Below are positions 13,014-26,300 of a stretch of 64,000 nucleotides of DNA, one piece after another. The notes below the pieces were generated by a model. The model saw only the letters and a list, made by a program, of their open reading frames with translations, did no database searches and was not told the origin of the DNA. The translations under genes and the position numbers were made by a program. The stretch covers positions 28,433,114 through 28,497,113 of the forward strand of contig CM057154.1 of assembly GCA_029962745.1 (NCBI GenBank). The letters run 5' to 3'. Source of the stretch: Echinometra lucunter. Taxonomy: Eukaryota; Echinodermata; Echinoidea; Camarodonta; Echinometridae. How positions within the stretch are numbered: position 1 is the first letter of the stretch; each line of letters starts with the position of its first letter.

Positions 13014-13185
13014 TCTTTTTGTTCTTCACCGTCTTCTCTCCTTTCTTCTTCTATTCTTTCTCCTCCCATTCTTCTATATATTTCCTTTTCTCTTATTCTT
13101 CGTCCTTCTTCTTCCTCCTCTTCTACTTTTCATTTCCCTCTTTTTCTTCTATCTACTCTTTTTCTTCTTTCCTATTCTTCTTCTC
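13014..13185. repeat. Second copy of a 170-bp polypyrimidine segment
   Basis: It matches 12495-12666 at a constant offset of 519 bp with few mismatches, including the internal landmark TTCTATATATTTCCTTTTC. About 170 bp of non-repetitive sequence (12846-13013) separates the tracts. This looks like a local segmental duplication rather than independent slippage. Confidence 0.85.
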
Positions 13186-15795
13186 CTGGAATGGAATATT
13201 AGATATTTGGCCAGTCTTCTCATTTGCAGCAACTTCTTTGCTACACTGTTCCTCGAGGTTATGACATTGAAGGAGGTGTGGCACGATTTGTGACGTGGTA
13301 CTCGCTGCCCGACTGCGATTTTTTTAATCGCGCCTATTTTTAGAATGTCTGCTAAACTATCAATGTTATAAAACATTCGCATGCCAGAAATTGATTGTTT
13401 CGAAGGCTTTTAATCATGTTTATTGTTTACGTTTGGTCGGCGAACAATGAATGCATTGGTTTCCCCTGATTTCAACAAATAAGTATAATTAGCAGACTCC
13501 TGTAACATGTGAAACCACCCTTGAAAACTCGTTTTCTGAAATGATTTAAAGGCCTTTGAAAGGCCTTTTTATAGTTATTAAAGGTGGGGAATTTTGAGTA
13601 GGGTTAGTTTCACTGACTCACATGAAATGTTTATACCAGCGTATATTTTGTGAAGCTAATGATCTCAGCAACAATTATCAATGTTACTTTTCCGTTTTGC
13701 CGCATCCACATAAACAAAATTTGAATCTCCTTGCAGTTAGACGAATTTTCTCTATCTCTCTCCCATAAAATTGCTAAAATGAAAAGAAATTATGGGTACT
13801 TATATATTTCCAATGCAGATTCAAATTTCAAAAAAAAAATTTCTTCCCATCAATATAACTGGCGTAAATACTCAATATTGAATGACAAGCGCCGTTAAAA
13901 CCAAAACAACAACAACAACAACATCTTATTTCTTTGCTGATTGAAGTTTTATTCATTCTACGTTATTTTCTATTCCATCAACATTAAAACATGACTTTAA
14001 AAATGAAACTAAATCTCTGAATATATAGTTTCTATTGGCTGAATTTCAATCTCCGTTTGACTTTGAGTTGCGTTTCATTTTTATGTTATCCTTTTATGTA
14101 AGAGGCCGTTGATTTGTTCGCCAATGCATTTTCCCCGCAACGTCCTCGCTTTTTCATTTCCATTTTATGTTGGCAAAGTTTTGAAGTTGTCACTACTGGA
14201 TCTTAACAGGGTGGTTAGAGATCAGTACTACAACGGCTCGAAGGGAAAGCACCCCTATTTTTTTTAATCTTAAACAACATCGGAGTTTCACGTAATACGG
14301 ATGATTTCATGAGGAATTTTGAAACCAGCATTACGTTTCAGCGATTCTTATCTTGATTTGAAGTGACAACTTGGCAGCATACAAAGTTCTAAACAATGAG
14401 AGTTATAGTCCATGAAAAATGTCGAAAGCTTCACAACAGAAAGATATCTGTTTAAGGCACTATAGATAGATCTCTGTGAATAGAGAAAAAAAGGTGGATC
14501 CAGAAATATCCGGGGCGCTAATTTTTCATTGACATCAATTTTACATGAATATGATTTTGGAAATCTTGCAAACTATATCTCCAGTAGAACAACTGAGACA
14601 GAATTTCTGAGATAATTGCAACAGAGCAAAAGATGAAACAAAAAATGAGAAGAAAAGATATTCCTTATATCTGTCAAAATCATTTTCATCCCAAATTTTC
14701 ACAATACAGGGGAAGTTTCGGGGGTTGCCGGCCTCTAAAAAAAAAAACATTAACAAAAATGACATTTTTTTCTACCTTGTTTTCTCAAAGTGGTAGCCCT
14801 TTTGGTCCCCTGGATCTACCTATGCACGTGATTTTATCTAAAAGGCCAGGAAGAGATAAGAGGATTATGAAGTAGTTGTACTATAAGGCTTCTTACTATT
14901 TAAGATCCACATTAATATGCCCAAAATAGCAGTCAGATAGTTGCCGCTTAAAATTTTTTGGGTATAGGGTGTGTCTATTTTCCGTACTTCAGTTAAGTGG
15001 GAAGCGAATAGGGCTTGAAGTATTGAGCATGAAATCTGATTTCCTATGAAAATGGGGTGACATTTCCAATACATAAATAAATATATACCAAAGACTTAAG
15101 ATTTGCCTAATGATAATGTAATGATAAAAGCTTTATGTTTTCAACAGACTTCAAGTCATTATCATGATTGTAAAAAAGCTTCAAATCTAAACAAATTAAT
15201 TATATGTTTCCGTTCAGTTGAAATCAAACTGGTCAATCTGATATGCAAATTATGAAGCTATGCGAAATAGGAGCCGATATTTCATATTCATAATTCCATA
15301 ACAATTTTAGGTACTATAAAATAAATACAGTCAGGAAAGCAACGAAAGTCCAGAACACGTTCGGCGTCACCAGACCGGGGAGGGAGGGGTGACATCCTTT
15401 ATAATAAACCTGTTGTAGGAAGAGTCAGTCATTATTTTTTTCTCCTTGTCGGTAAATTACAAAATCTTATCATGTGTTCATTTGTTCGTTGTGTTTGTTT
15501 GTTTGTCTGTTGTCGTCATCTTTGTTGGATGTTGTTGTTGTTCCTATTATCGCTGTTTTCGTCGTCGTCTCGCCCGTTGTTGTTTCTTTATCTTTTTACT
15601 TGAAAGAAAATCTGCTACCTTTTCGGCATCTTTAGTCCGAATCCCCCCCCCCCCCCAGGGCCTCCCCTCCCCTCCCCTCAGAATGGTCCGGCGGTGTCCC
15701 TACAGACTTTACCAAAGGTAGAGACAATGGAGGAAAAGCCTCGAGAGACAGGATGTCGAAAATATAGACCTAGCGATCGGATGACCAATAGGTCT
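13186..15795. other. Intergenic, no feature seen
   Basis: AT-rich sequence without recognised exons or repeat families; a C run lies near 15643. Confidence 0.4.
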
Positions 15796-15934
15796 GGGGA
15801 CCGTTTCAAGAAGAGTCTTGTCGGTGATTTTCACTGACTAATTTTCTCCCAGCCAGTCAGATGCGAGGATTTTCAGTAGCTTATAACAGTTATCAGTGAA
15901 AAATCACTGACAAACTCTTCGTGAAACGCTCCCC
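15796..15934. mobile_element. Small foldback MITE, family shared with 36.9 kb
   Basis: The outer ends GGGGACCGTTTCA and TGAAACGCTCCCC are inverted repeats. The arms continue imperfectly (GTCTTGTCGGTGATTTT against the right arm). The core CAGCCAGTCAGATGCGAGGA and TTCAGTAGCTTATAAC is almost the same as the core of the element at 36859-37000. It is about 140 bp long with no coding capacity. The superfamily is unknown. Confidence 0.7.
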
Positions 15935-17110
15935 TGGTTCTATATTTACCTTTTTTTTTTGTTTCCCAGCCAATATGATCAAACGAAAAAACGAGGACGA
16001 TCCAGATTTCATTTGAAAATAGGCCTACTTCCGTTTAAACAAGAAGACTTAATGACACCATTCAGTCGATTCGTGACTTTTCATTAAGTTTAATGGTGAG
16101 TAATAACTTGTCATTAAGAGAAAACTGTTGATATCCTGTAACTTATAAGCTATAGAAGTAAAAGAAGGCTCATTTAAACAAGCTTTCAAAGTTGTTTACG
16201 ACATTTTCCCTACAAGTGCAAAAAAATAACATTTTTACAGATGGTGTACACCATTTAACAGTAAACTTTTTTTATCTTTTAAATTTGATTTATCATTTTA
16301 ATTATCATTCGAATTATCATTACTCGGTTGTATGAAAAACTCTAAACAATGTTTTATTTATTAATTCTCCCTGAGAATGCGTGCCGTAAGAGCACATTTT
16401 ATCCAAAGGGGGGGGGGGGGCTGCTGCCTTTATGCCAGATATGCCTGAATATCTCCTCTTAAATTCAAATATTTTCTGCGCGAAGCGAGAATGCTAAACT
16501 TTCGACACTTTTTATGGTGAAAGATGTAGAAATTATGTATTCGGACAGCGAAGTGCGTGCATGTCAGGTGGTGGTTGGGCAAATGTCGTGGAACTTTGAA
16601 AATCAGAGGGGTGGGGAATGTAACCCCATTTCAACTTCGTTCTCCTAGGAAGAATGCAACATTTACCAATACATTTTTTTTTTTTTAAAGATAAGCTGCG
16701 TATTTCATTTCTTCATAATTATTATTTGTGTTGTCATGGTCGTGTCGGATCCAGTATCGCAATGGAAGTAGGGAATATTTTGTGTGCCTCATATGGGCCT
16801 TCACAGAAAATAGAAGGTAGGTTCTTACTGCTCAGTTAATACACAAGTATTTCCATGTACGTCTATGTGGCCTAGGACACAACTCATGACAACTTCATTC
16901 CATACTTGACTACAACATCTTTCATCTACATACCGGAAAGAAAGGGGCTAAGGGTTCTTTCTGGCAGTTATCCAGTCCAAGGGGTGTACACGATAGACTT
17001 GGGGGCACTCTCATCCTCTGGGAGGGGGCGTTGATGGAGGTAAAGGGGACTTAATTTTGAGTCTGCATTGTGTTGTATTAGGTTAATAACTCAGTCAGGG
17101 AGACTAGGGG
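15935..17110. other. Intergenic, no feature seen
   Basis: AT-rich DNA with a G run at about 16408. No supported features. Confidence 0.4.
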
Positions 17111-17158
17111 AGATGTGACTGCTTGTTACAACTTTGGGGACGGGGAGGGATGCGGGAT

Positions 17159-17161
<3 letters not shown>

Positions 17162-17197
<36 letters not shown>

Positions 17198-17715
17198 AGG
17201 GCACGCAGACAGGAGAAAACGTAACTATGAACATGATGAAAGAGAAGAAGCTAGAGAGAGGGCGCATAGAGGGGAAACGATAGAGAGTATGAAGGATGGA
17301 CAGATGGAAAGAGAAAGAGGGGGCGTGAGTGGGAATTAAAATGAGGAAGAGGGAGGTGGAAATAGAGAGAGGGCAAGGAGGGGGAAAAATGAAGAATATG
17401 AGGGAGAGAGGAGGGGGCGTGGAGGGGAGTTAAAGAGTATGAGAGAGAGGGGGGTGGAAATAGAGAGGGGCAAGGAGGGGGAAAGATGAAGAATATGAGG
17501 GAGAGAGGAGAGGGCGTGGAGGGGAGTTAAAGAGTATGAGAGAGGGGAGATGGAAATAGAGAGGGGCAAGGAGGGGGAAAGATGAAGAATATAAGGGAGA
17601 GAGGAGGGGGCGTGGAGGGGAGTTAAAGAGTATGAGAGAGAGGGAGGTGGAAATAGAGAGGGGCAAGGAGGGGGAAAGATGAAGAGTATGAGGGAGAGAG
17701 ATAGAAAGAGAGCGA
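17162..17715. repeat. GA-rich tract with a 97-bp minisatellite
   Basis: A (GA)n run at 17164-17195 is followed by about 3.6 copies of a 96-97-bp purine-rich unit. The landmark GGGCAAGGAGGGGG starts at 17371, 17468, 17564 and 17661. Each unit includes GTGGAGGGGAGTTAAAGAGT and GGAAATAGAGAG. Long Ser/Pro/Leu-rich frames on the minus strand are repeat translations. Confidence 0.9.
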
Positions 17716-18064
17716 GGACTGAAGAACTGAGAGCCAAAACGAACATTTTATGTTTTAGCATATTTGTATCATGTGCTGCCCGTCCTGTAAAGTAGAAAGA
17801 GAAATGTTATTCCATAAAATGAACGATAGTACCCTCATTCAAAGATATAAGCGAATGCAAAAAGTTTAAATATAATTATTATGCAATATAACAGCCATGA
17901 CATAAGTAAAGGCTGTGTAACTTCCATCAGCAATATGCATAATGAACGACTGCGCAAGATCAAAAATAATAACTTGAATTTCTGTCAATTTTGTATAAGT
18001 AGGAAGAGCATGGCAGCGGACACACGTTTACATGTTAAACTTCATGTATTACGTTTAATACAGC

Positions 18065-19089
18065 CAGTGGCGTATCTAGGGATTATGGCGCCCGGTGCAA
18101 ACAAAGTTGCGCCCCCCCCCCCCCCCCACCCCACCAAGTGCCCAAACCTACAATCGCGGGAGCAAAGCATTTAAACCGTACCAAACACAATTCCTTGCGT
18201 ATACCAAGCAAATTTTGCAACTGACCAAGTGCTGCAAAATTGGCGGTTGAGAAGTTCGAAGTTTGTACATTGACATTACGGTTTTCCATTCACTCCCTTC
18301 TAATTAAAACTGAGAGTAAAATAAAACGAAAATCCTTGATGAATTCGCAAGTCAACTGAAAGTTGAGATTCCTTTTAAATGTTGAATCTCTCAAATGCTG
18401 TTTTATGCACTTTAACCTGTATATGGGGTCGCAATATTGAGGAGATGAAACTCCCATGATAGCGACTCGAGCAAAGCAAATTAACGACAATTACATCTTT
18501 ATACATGTATTTTCAAATTTTGAAATACATGTATAAAGAAAGCCTATTTAAGAACTATACGGTATACTGGGGAGCGAAATTACGAGATCCTGAAAGAAAC
18601 TAATTATGCAAGGGAGCAGAGCGACCGAGCTTTAGAAATTTTTCGCATTCTAAACCCTCAAAAACTATTTCTAGTGCATTTACCCTGCCGATGGGGGGGG
18701 GGGGGTGCATAATTGAAAGTTGAGATTTCTTTTAAATGTTAAAAATCTGCAAATGCTGTTTTATGCAACGTCAAATGCATCTTTATTTTTCAAATTTGGA
18801 ACTCTTAAAAAAGCTGTTTCAGAACTATATACTGGGGGCGCAAAATTACGAGATCAAGAAAGAAAATAATTATGCGAGCGGGGGCAAAGCGACAGAACTA
18901 ATGTTTGCATTTCTAACCGTCAAAAACTGTGTACTGCATTTACACTGCCGATGGGGCTCATAAACCCTTAAGAATTATGTTTTTCCTCATTCTTCCCCCT
19001 TTTTTTCTTTCTCTATTTTGCATTTTTGCGCCCCCTCAAAGTGCCGCCCGGGGCACTTGCCCACCTTGCACCCCCTAGATACGCCAATG
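18065..19089. mobile_element. hAT-like non-autonomous DNA transposon
   Basis: The left end CAGTGGCGTATCTAGGG and the right end CCCTAGATACGCCAATG are inverted repeats of 17 bp with one mismatch, and CAGTGGCGTA-type ends are typical of hAT elements. The 8-bp flanks AATACAGC (18057-18064) and AATTCAGC (19090-19097) differ at one base, fitting a hAT target duplication. The interior has no transposase. It contains a degenerate internal duplication: GAAAGTTGAGATT near 18358 and 18716, and ATTACGAGATC near 18580 and 18844. Confidence 0.8.
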
Positions 19090-20965
19090 AATTCAGCATT
19101 GTATCATATACATATACATGTATGTATACTTTTGCTTTTTTCGATCTTTTCAACTTTTCATTTGTAAAATTAATTTTTTTTTAGACTGATGATAATCCAA
19201 AATTGTGGATTCTTTTTCAATAGATTTGATTTGATTTAATTTGATTTGATTATGATTATGACTGAACTCTCTTCTGGCTCTCGGGGGAGGGGGGGGGGGG
19301 CAGGGAGAGAGGGACAGGGAGAGAAAATGATATCGAGACAGATAGAACTGTAGGAACGGGTGGCAAAACCCTGGAAATGAAGTTTAGAAAAAAATGAAAC
19401 AATGAAGCAAACACGGTTCCGAAAATTCTTGAAGACATTTCTTACGGTTCTGAAAATTCTTGAAGACATTTCTTGTGAGGTCATAGTCACGTAACTCTCA
19501 CTTGATTTCCATAAAGAGAGGAAACGCGGAGCCTGTAAAAAAAAAAAAAAAGCTTGCATGACTCACTCTGACTTTTTCCCTTCAGTGTGTCCGCTTTGAG
19601 CGAGGAACTATTTTAGGGGGAGCCCTGTTATAATTTGAAAGTGAAAAATCGTGCCAGGGATCTACTCACTGTCGACTTTCCTTAGATAATGTGACGTACA
19701 TGCTTATCACCTTCAACAGGACTGGACAAATTCCAAACTTGCTGTCAAGAAACAGGCACTCTGTCTTAAAATAGAATAATTCCTTATGTAACTAATATTA
19801 ACAGGAAAACAATCGTTTGTGTTGGCCAAATCGGGGTGGGGGGGGGGGGTGGGGGGAATGGAGAGAAAACGTACACGAAATTTAGAGAAATCAGGATAAA
19901 AATATCGAAAAAGAAAAATAGAAAGTAACTGTTGTCTTTATTCGGGATCCCCAGAGCAAGGAGAAGTCGATATTCATAAAGAGTCTCCAGAAGTAAGATT
20001 CTCTGTTGAATCGCGATTTATATTTTTCTTGGACTGCTATATATGACGTCTTCAATAGCGCGGGTTTCCGCCAACTAAAGACGCTCATCGATTAACCCCA
20101 CCCTTCACAAAATGTTTATCAGCCGATATTAGCAGGCGATTGGTGTTTCCAGCTCGCTGGAGTGATATTAACTTGGCCTGACAGTCTGGAAAGGGGTGGG
20201 GTAACTTCGCCTGCTAAAAGAAGACTGAACACGATAAAAAGTACTTTCGAAAAATCAACTTAAGACAGCTCTGTCTATTACCTTTAGATATCTGCGGAAT
20301 TTGTAATGGCTTATTACGTGATCCGAACATGATTTGTATGGGCAGTACAATAGGCTTTCCAAATTGCGTTCGAGTCGATTTTTCGAAGTAGTTTTTATTG
20401 TGTTACTAACTAGCTTTTTTGAATAGCAAAATATTTGGCGTGATAAGTAAGAAATCGTATGCAGTGAACACCTATTAACAGGTGTTAAGACTTTTTTAAA
20501 AACCAAACGTAAATTTCAAGCTTTTTTTTGGGGGGGGGGGGGGGGGTAAATGGTATGCTTTTGTGACCATCTTCGATTTCTAAGTCCACTTATTTCACCA
20601 GAAACTCACAAAACTATATTTTTGCATAAAAGGTGGCGCTATTTCGCTTGAAAACAATAGCCTTGTACAAAACCATGTGAGTCTCTTTTGCCCCAATTTT
20701 CAACAAAATCATTCTAGAGCGGGGCAGTTGAAGCCCCCCTCCCCCCAAAAAAAGAATCTCCTCCCTCCTTCCTCCCTTCTTGATCCACACTCTCCCCTCC
20801 TCCTTTCTCCTCCTCCTCTACTTTCTCCTTCCCTTCCTCCTTCTCCTCTTATTCTTATTTTTTCCTCCCTTTTCTACATCTCTTTCATAATGACTCTAGA
20901 AATAGCTTATAACTTTACAAAAAGTGTTGAAACTTGACAAGAGATGTCAACAAATCACTCCTAAT
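19090..20965. other. Intergenic, no gene seen
   Basis: Contains G runs (19285, 19839, 20528), a short direct repeat (TTCTTGAAGACATTTCTT at about 19424 and 19455) and a CT-rich tract (20745-20880). No exon was supported. Confidence 0.45.
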
Positions 20966-20976
20966 ACAAGCAAACT

Positions 20977-23247
20977 AAATTCATTATAGTAAACTGTTTA
21001 TTTGTCCATTGCACTTGAAAAGTAGCTACGAGTTGTTCCATAAGCAATTCAAATTTATACACAATACAAATACTTATCAGGCAGAAAATTACAAGAGTGA
21101 CATAATCTACCAACAGCATGGATATAGACATGATGGTTAAGAATGGCAAAGTTTCTACGATCCTTTTTCAGCAATGCTTTCTTTACTCATCAAAAATAAA
21201 GAAATGTAATTCCACAACTGTTTTTTACCATAACAAAAATGAATATATTATCCTTATCTACTTAATACACACATGTACAATCACATACAATATTATATGT
21301 CATATTTGTAATACTGTACGAAAACAACATTTCATTGGATAGTACATATTCAGCAATTCTACATATGGTCAAATGAAACCACGAATTTTAGAGAGAAAAT
21401 AAAACATCAAATAAACTGATTTTATACTGTCTGCTTGTGCAGAGCTAATGAGGTGTCAACTTCTAATACCATAAGCTATCAAAGTGAGACGGCTGGTTTT
21501 AATTATATCAGGAAAAAAAATGATATTTATTGATATATTGGCTTCATATTCATTCACAGCTGAATAAGTAAGAGTGGAATGAGGTTACCATATCAACTTT
21601 AAAAGAAAAAAATCTTGTACATTGGATTAATAATTGTTCTAATTTTATGATTACGAATGAAGATGCAAGGTAGGTTTCAATAAATTTGACATTACATTTT
21701 GTTTTGCAATGTTTAAATTTTTTTTAAAAATCCAACTCTAAAGGCTTATTCACACACATACATGTAAATGGTAAATGAAGGGAGGCTATCAATGTTTCTG
21801 ACGTGTAAATAAATGGCAATTAGCTTTGGAAAGAAGCTACATGCATCAAAGTTGAGGTTCCTACTCCTCATCAGTGTTTTCTAAGGCATCGAAAGTGAAA
21901 CTCATTACACTAGTTTTCTTTTACCACGGTGGTTTATCATGACATGTGTGAATTAGGTTTTATAAGTCTCTCACTAAGGCAATAGCTGAAAATAACAACA
22001 ACAAAATAAAAATAAGCATAATGAACTCAAATACCTCTACTCCATAAATTTAGAAATACATAGGTACATGTATATATTTAAGTACAGAAGGCACTTTGAA
22101 TGTTGTGATCCTTACAGAGAAAATAAAATGAATTGTCCTAATGATAAACTGTCTACATACATGTTTATACCTACAAACAGCAAATCTATTAAATTAATTC
22201 AAATTGACATTTGCCTAGAAAAATCCCATTACCAATATATATTTCTCATCGTCTTGTTGGAAAGAATCTCAAAAGGTTCATAACAAAGATAACATATGGC
22301 AATGGGAAAAATGAGTTTTCTCAGGAAAAACAAAACATAAAAGAATTTTCAGCAAATCAGATATATATGGGCTGACAATCTAAACAAGGGCAGGTTATTA
22401 GCTGAAAAGTGAAAGTAATCCCTAGTAGTGAAATTCCTCTACCAACAAAAAGCTAAACTCAAGTTCACAGCCGAAAAGTGGCAGAACAGGAATGGAACTC
22501 CATATGATTTTTATCGAAACAGGTTTACACTGTCAAGCAGATGCCGAAATTTCACATCTCTTGTCTATTTGTTAATGTTCATCGACATGTAGAGAAGTAT
22601 AAAACTGAGCTTATCTCTTTGAGTTGAAACCTATAAAACTAATTAAGTCTACACCTCACCACTTCAAGAAATTCCTAATTATACATACTCTACAATGTTT
22701 CTATTGCCCTATTAATTGTGATGACAAAAAGCTCATGATCTACAAACTCTCTATCCAATATGTACTTTTCAGCAAAGCTAACCATTTATAACTAGTATTA
22801 ATATCTGATTCATAGTATAAATAAAATTTATGCAACTTCATAAACAATATAAACGTTGTTTTAAAGACTAAACGGTCACATCTGGCAAATTACTGCTGCA
22901 TATAATTTTATAGAATGCCATGAAAAATTACAGAAATGCCCATCCTCAGAGAAATAAGAAAATGACTATTAATTCATGACCGAGCACATTTTTAATGTGA
23001 AGTATCTCTAAGTCTTATAGATCTACATACATGAACATTACTGACAAAATGTGAAAAAGAAGCATACCCATGTCAGAAAAGCACTTTATCTTCTGCAAAA
23101 TACATATCACTCACATATCATCACACGATGATGAGTTGCTAACCTATTGTTCAAATAACTGGCAGTTTGGAATGTTGGAAGTACTGCACTTGGAAAATCT
23201 GACCTTTCACCTGACCAGACCTGAACTGAGTTGGGATGTGACCTGCA
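20977..23247 (-). other. Proposed 3' UTR of the TLDc gene
   Basis: About 2.3 kb of AT-rich sequence follows the stop codon of the minus-strand TLDc gene. It lacks the homopolymer and satellite tracts common on either side. A minus-strand AATAAA (20997-21002) could be the poly(A) signal, placing cleavage near 20977. Other AATAAA-like words occur upstream, so the end is uncertain. No protein frame of interest is seen. Confidence 0.4.
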
Positions 23248-23358
23248 TCATGGCTGCTTCCTGTCCTCTCTGTAGGCATCAGCGTAATCCGACCTCGCGG
23301 TGCCCCATTCTAAGAGCAGTCTGTCAGGGTTGTCATCCCACTGACCTGGCAATTTCAC
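23248..23358 (-). CDS. MEAK7-like: TLDc gene, exon 10 (last coding exon)
   Basis: Acceptor TTTTCCCCAG, then 36 codons and TGA (23248-23250). It encodes KLPGQWDDNPDRLLLEWG and a charged C-terminus ending EDRKQP. It joins exon 9 in phase 0. The acidic and Leu-rich motif matches the tail of MEAK7 proteins in position and pattern. Confidence 0.8.
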   Translation of the reverse strand: MKLPGQWDDNPDRLLLEWGTARSDYADAYREDRKQP

Positions 23359-26300
23359 CTGGGGAAAATTAAGAAAATTTTTAGATTTCCACCAACGTTT
23401 TTGCTTTCTTTTGATTTGTAGAATTGTTTTTTTTTTTTTTAGGTGAAGGCGATTAGGCAGCTTATCAAAAGGCATGTCCATCAGTTTTTATTGGTTTCTC
23501 TACATCCAGGTATTCATCAGCTTTCCCAATCTCCGTTGTTTTGTCTTCTCAGGCACAGGATTAGAAGGGGTTAGGGAAACAAAGACACTGAGCGTGAACC
23601 CCGCTCTAGGCCGCGGTCAAATTGGGCTCTGACTTACATGAATGATAACAAGCTTTAGAAAGCCAATTTGGTCAATATAAGGGTGTGGTTTTCTTGTGGG
23701 TAGGTTATATCACAGAGATTGAAGTATTCATCTAACTTTTGACTTTAGAATGGAAAAGTGCACTCACCACCTGGAACAATCATTTGTGTACTCTTAGTTC
23801 ATATGAAATAACACCCCCCAAAATTTTTCCCAGCATTCTGAGGGTAATGGTTAAGGATTTTGAAGAAAATGAAGGATAATATAAGGCCAAAATGAGTGGG
23901 ATTCCATGTGTGCATGTCTATACATTGACTAGTCTCATTAGTTGCTTATAAGTTTATATTATATATGGGCTACTCTCAAGATAACGAGGTTGTCGGAACC
24001 AAGCCTTTTTCCTTGTTACAACAAAACCTCATTACAACCAAACATAACTGTGTGAGAAAATGTCCTCGTAACGAAACCTCAATGTATTCGTGCTTGTTAT
24101 ATCGAGAGTTGCCTGTATGAGTATATGTGAACCAGCAATATCTTTTTCTACAGAACTAATATTTGAAGCTGGTATTTCAAACACAGTACATACTTTCATG
24201 GTATTGACATGGAATACCCAACATACAGAGCAAAGCGCTTTTTGGGCATCATGATCCTACATTAGCATGATGCTGACTTTACCTTGGCATTCCTTTCAGC
24301 ATCTTTGAGTTCTGTCTTCTTCTGCTTGGCTTGTGCTTGCTTTACATCTGAGCTGGCACAGCCCCATACCTTCAATAAACAAAAGTAAAGCTTGGTCATT
24401 GTTTTTACATTGAAAGAATAGTGGGACTGGGAGCACTGTGGTGTAGTGGTCAGGCTCTTGCCTCTCATATGAGAGGTCCTGGGTTCGATCCTCGCCTTGT
24501 GCTTACATCCTGGGACTAGGTGTTTTGCTCACATGAGTCCCTCTCAATCCAGGTGTAGTAAATAGATAGCTAGCATTGCTGGGGTAATAATAATTGCAGG
24601 GCCCGCAGGAAGAGCAGTATTAATACTGATAATGCTACTCTTGGTAAATAAAAAAAAATAAACAAAAGCAATGCTTGATCATTGTTTTACGTGTAGACAT
24701 TTTTATAAAGAACTATGTACAGTGTTAGTTATACAAGAAATACTGGAATTTGGCTGCTTTTCTTGACCTATGATAATGGAAACAACCCTTTATTCACATC
24801 ATCTGTCCTAAGAATTCAGGGTCCATATCCACTACTTTTGGAGCCTAATGGTATTTTGCTATAGGCAAATGTACATCATCACATGCAGTGTTTATGCGTT
24901 GCATGTGCAATGCAAAACGTGAACAATAACCTCAGAAAACATTTATGGAAAAATGCACTGAAAAGCAGACTTATACAAAATTCATAGGACAAATATAATT
25001 ACTTACATGGAATTATTAATCTATTTCTTCATATATCCACCACTATTTTATTTCTTAATAGGGCCATGGACTACGTTTTCCTCTGTTAAAATAACTACCA
25101 GTAAGTCAAAAGCCACAAGAAGAACTTTTGTTTTACAGATGAAATAAACTGATAAAAAAATTCATGCTATTGACAAAAATGACAATGAATCACCAAGGAG
25201 ACATATTTTTCTACTGTACCTCTGCATTGAGTACATTGGCTGTCACTCCCCTATGGGTTACACTCTGCAGACCTTCTGTCAAGGAGAGTAGTCTCCTCTT
25301 GGGGTCTCGGCCAATGAACAGTCCTTTGGGAAGGTTGCGGGATCTATCGTTGAACAGTACCATGTACTCTCCCTCTGAAAAAGAGTTGTAAATGCAGAGC
25401 AGGATAAAAATTTTAAAAGGAGAGGTAAACAGTAAAAGGGCAGATAACCAGCAAAAGATCTAAAATACAAAGATTCAAAACAATACTAATGTAACCTTTT
25501 TTCACTAATATTCATCTGCAGGTGATATGAAGATCAGAAAACCATAAGGAAAACTCCTCCGATGTCTATGAAAACACTTTTAATTGCTCTGAGGTCAGGC
25601 AAAGGTCAACTGAGAGATGTAGATTCAAACATTTAAAATCTTGATGCAGACATCATACAAAGCACATACATGTACCTTCAACAATACTGTAGTCTGGAGC
25701 AAGCCGTACGGCTACACAGCTTGAGCCTCCCCATGGCACAGTGCCTTCTCTAATACACAAAGAGACAGAATAGTACGAGGAATGAAAAAAATGCTTTCAG
25801 AAATGCACTGTACTACAACAAGCACAAGCTCTAGAAGTTTAGCTTCCGTTATCTCATGAAATAGTCTAGCAATCGCTATCTCAGCAAGTACCCACACACT
25901 TGTAAGCTAATTTTCATATTCACAATTCTGTAACGTTCCTCTTTCATGGTGGCTGATGCAGAAGAGATCCTTTTCCACTGAGGCGTGTGCAAAAACATCT
26001 GTCTAGTAATATATCTAGGGAACATGTATAATGATTTAAAAAGACAACAACAAATGACTGATGAAACTTTTAGTACTGAAAGAGATGGTTGAAATGAAAG
26101 TCAGAGAGTTGCCAACTTGTGACTGATCAACTAAAACTTTCGAATATCATGCTTTCCTATCCTTTAATGGATTTTCCTCAAACTTTCACTGATATATTTC
26201 TTTCAATTTAATGATACAAGAGTAAACTTTTTTCTGCAAAGTTTGGTTTCCAGCAAAGAACTTCTTCTCACCTCCATTCTGTGTCCAAGGCGATGGCATA

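Noticed and set aside
17336..17761. 141-codon minus-strand frame rich in Ser, Pro, Leu
   Set aside because: It is the 97-bp GA minisatellite read in one frame, which explains its internal repeats.
24429..24503. Possible functional tRNA gene
   Set aside because: A- and B-boxes are good but the acceptor stem is poor, and it continues into a SINE body shared with another copy.
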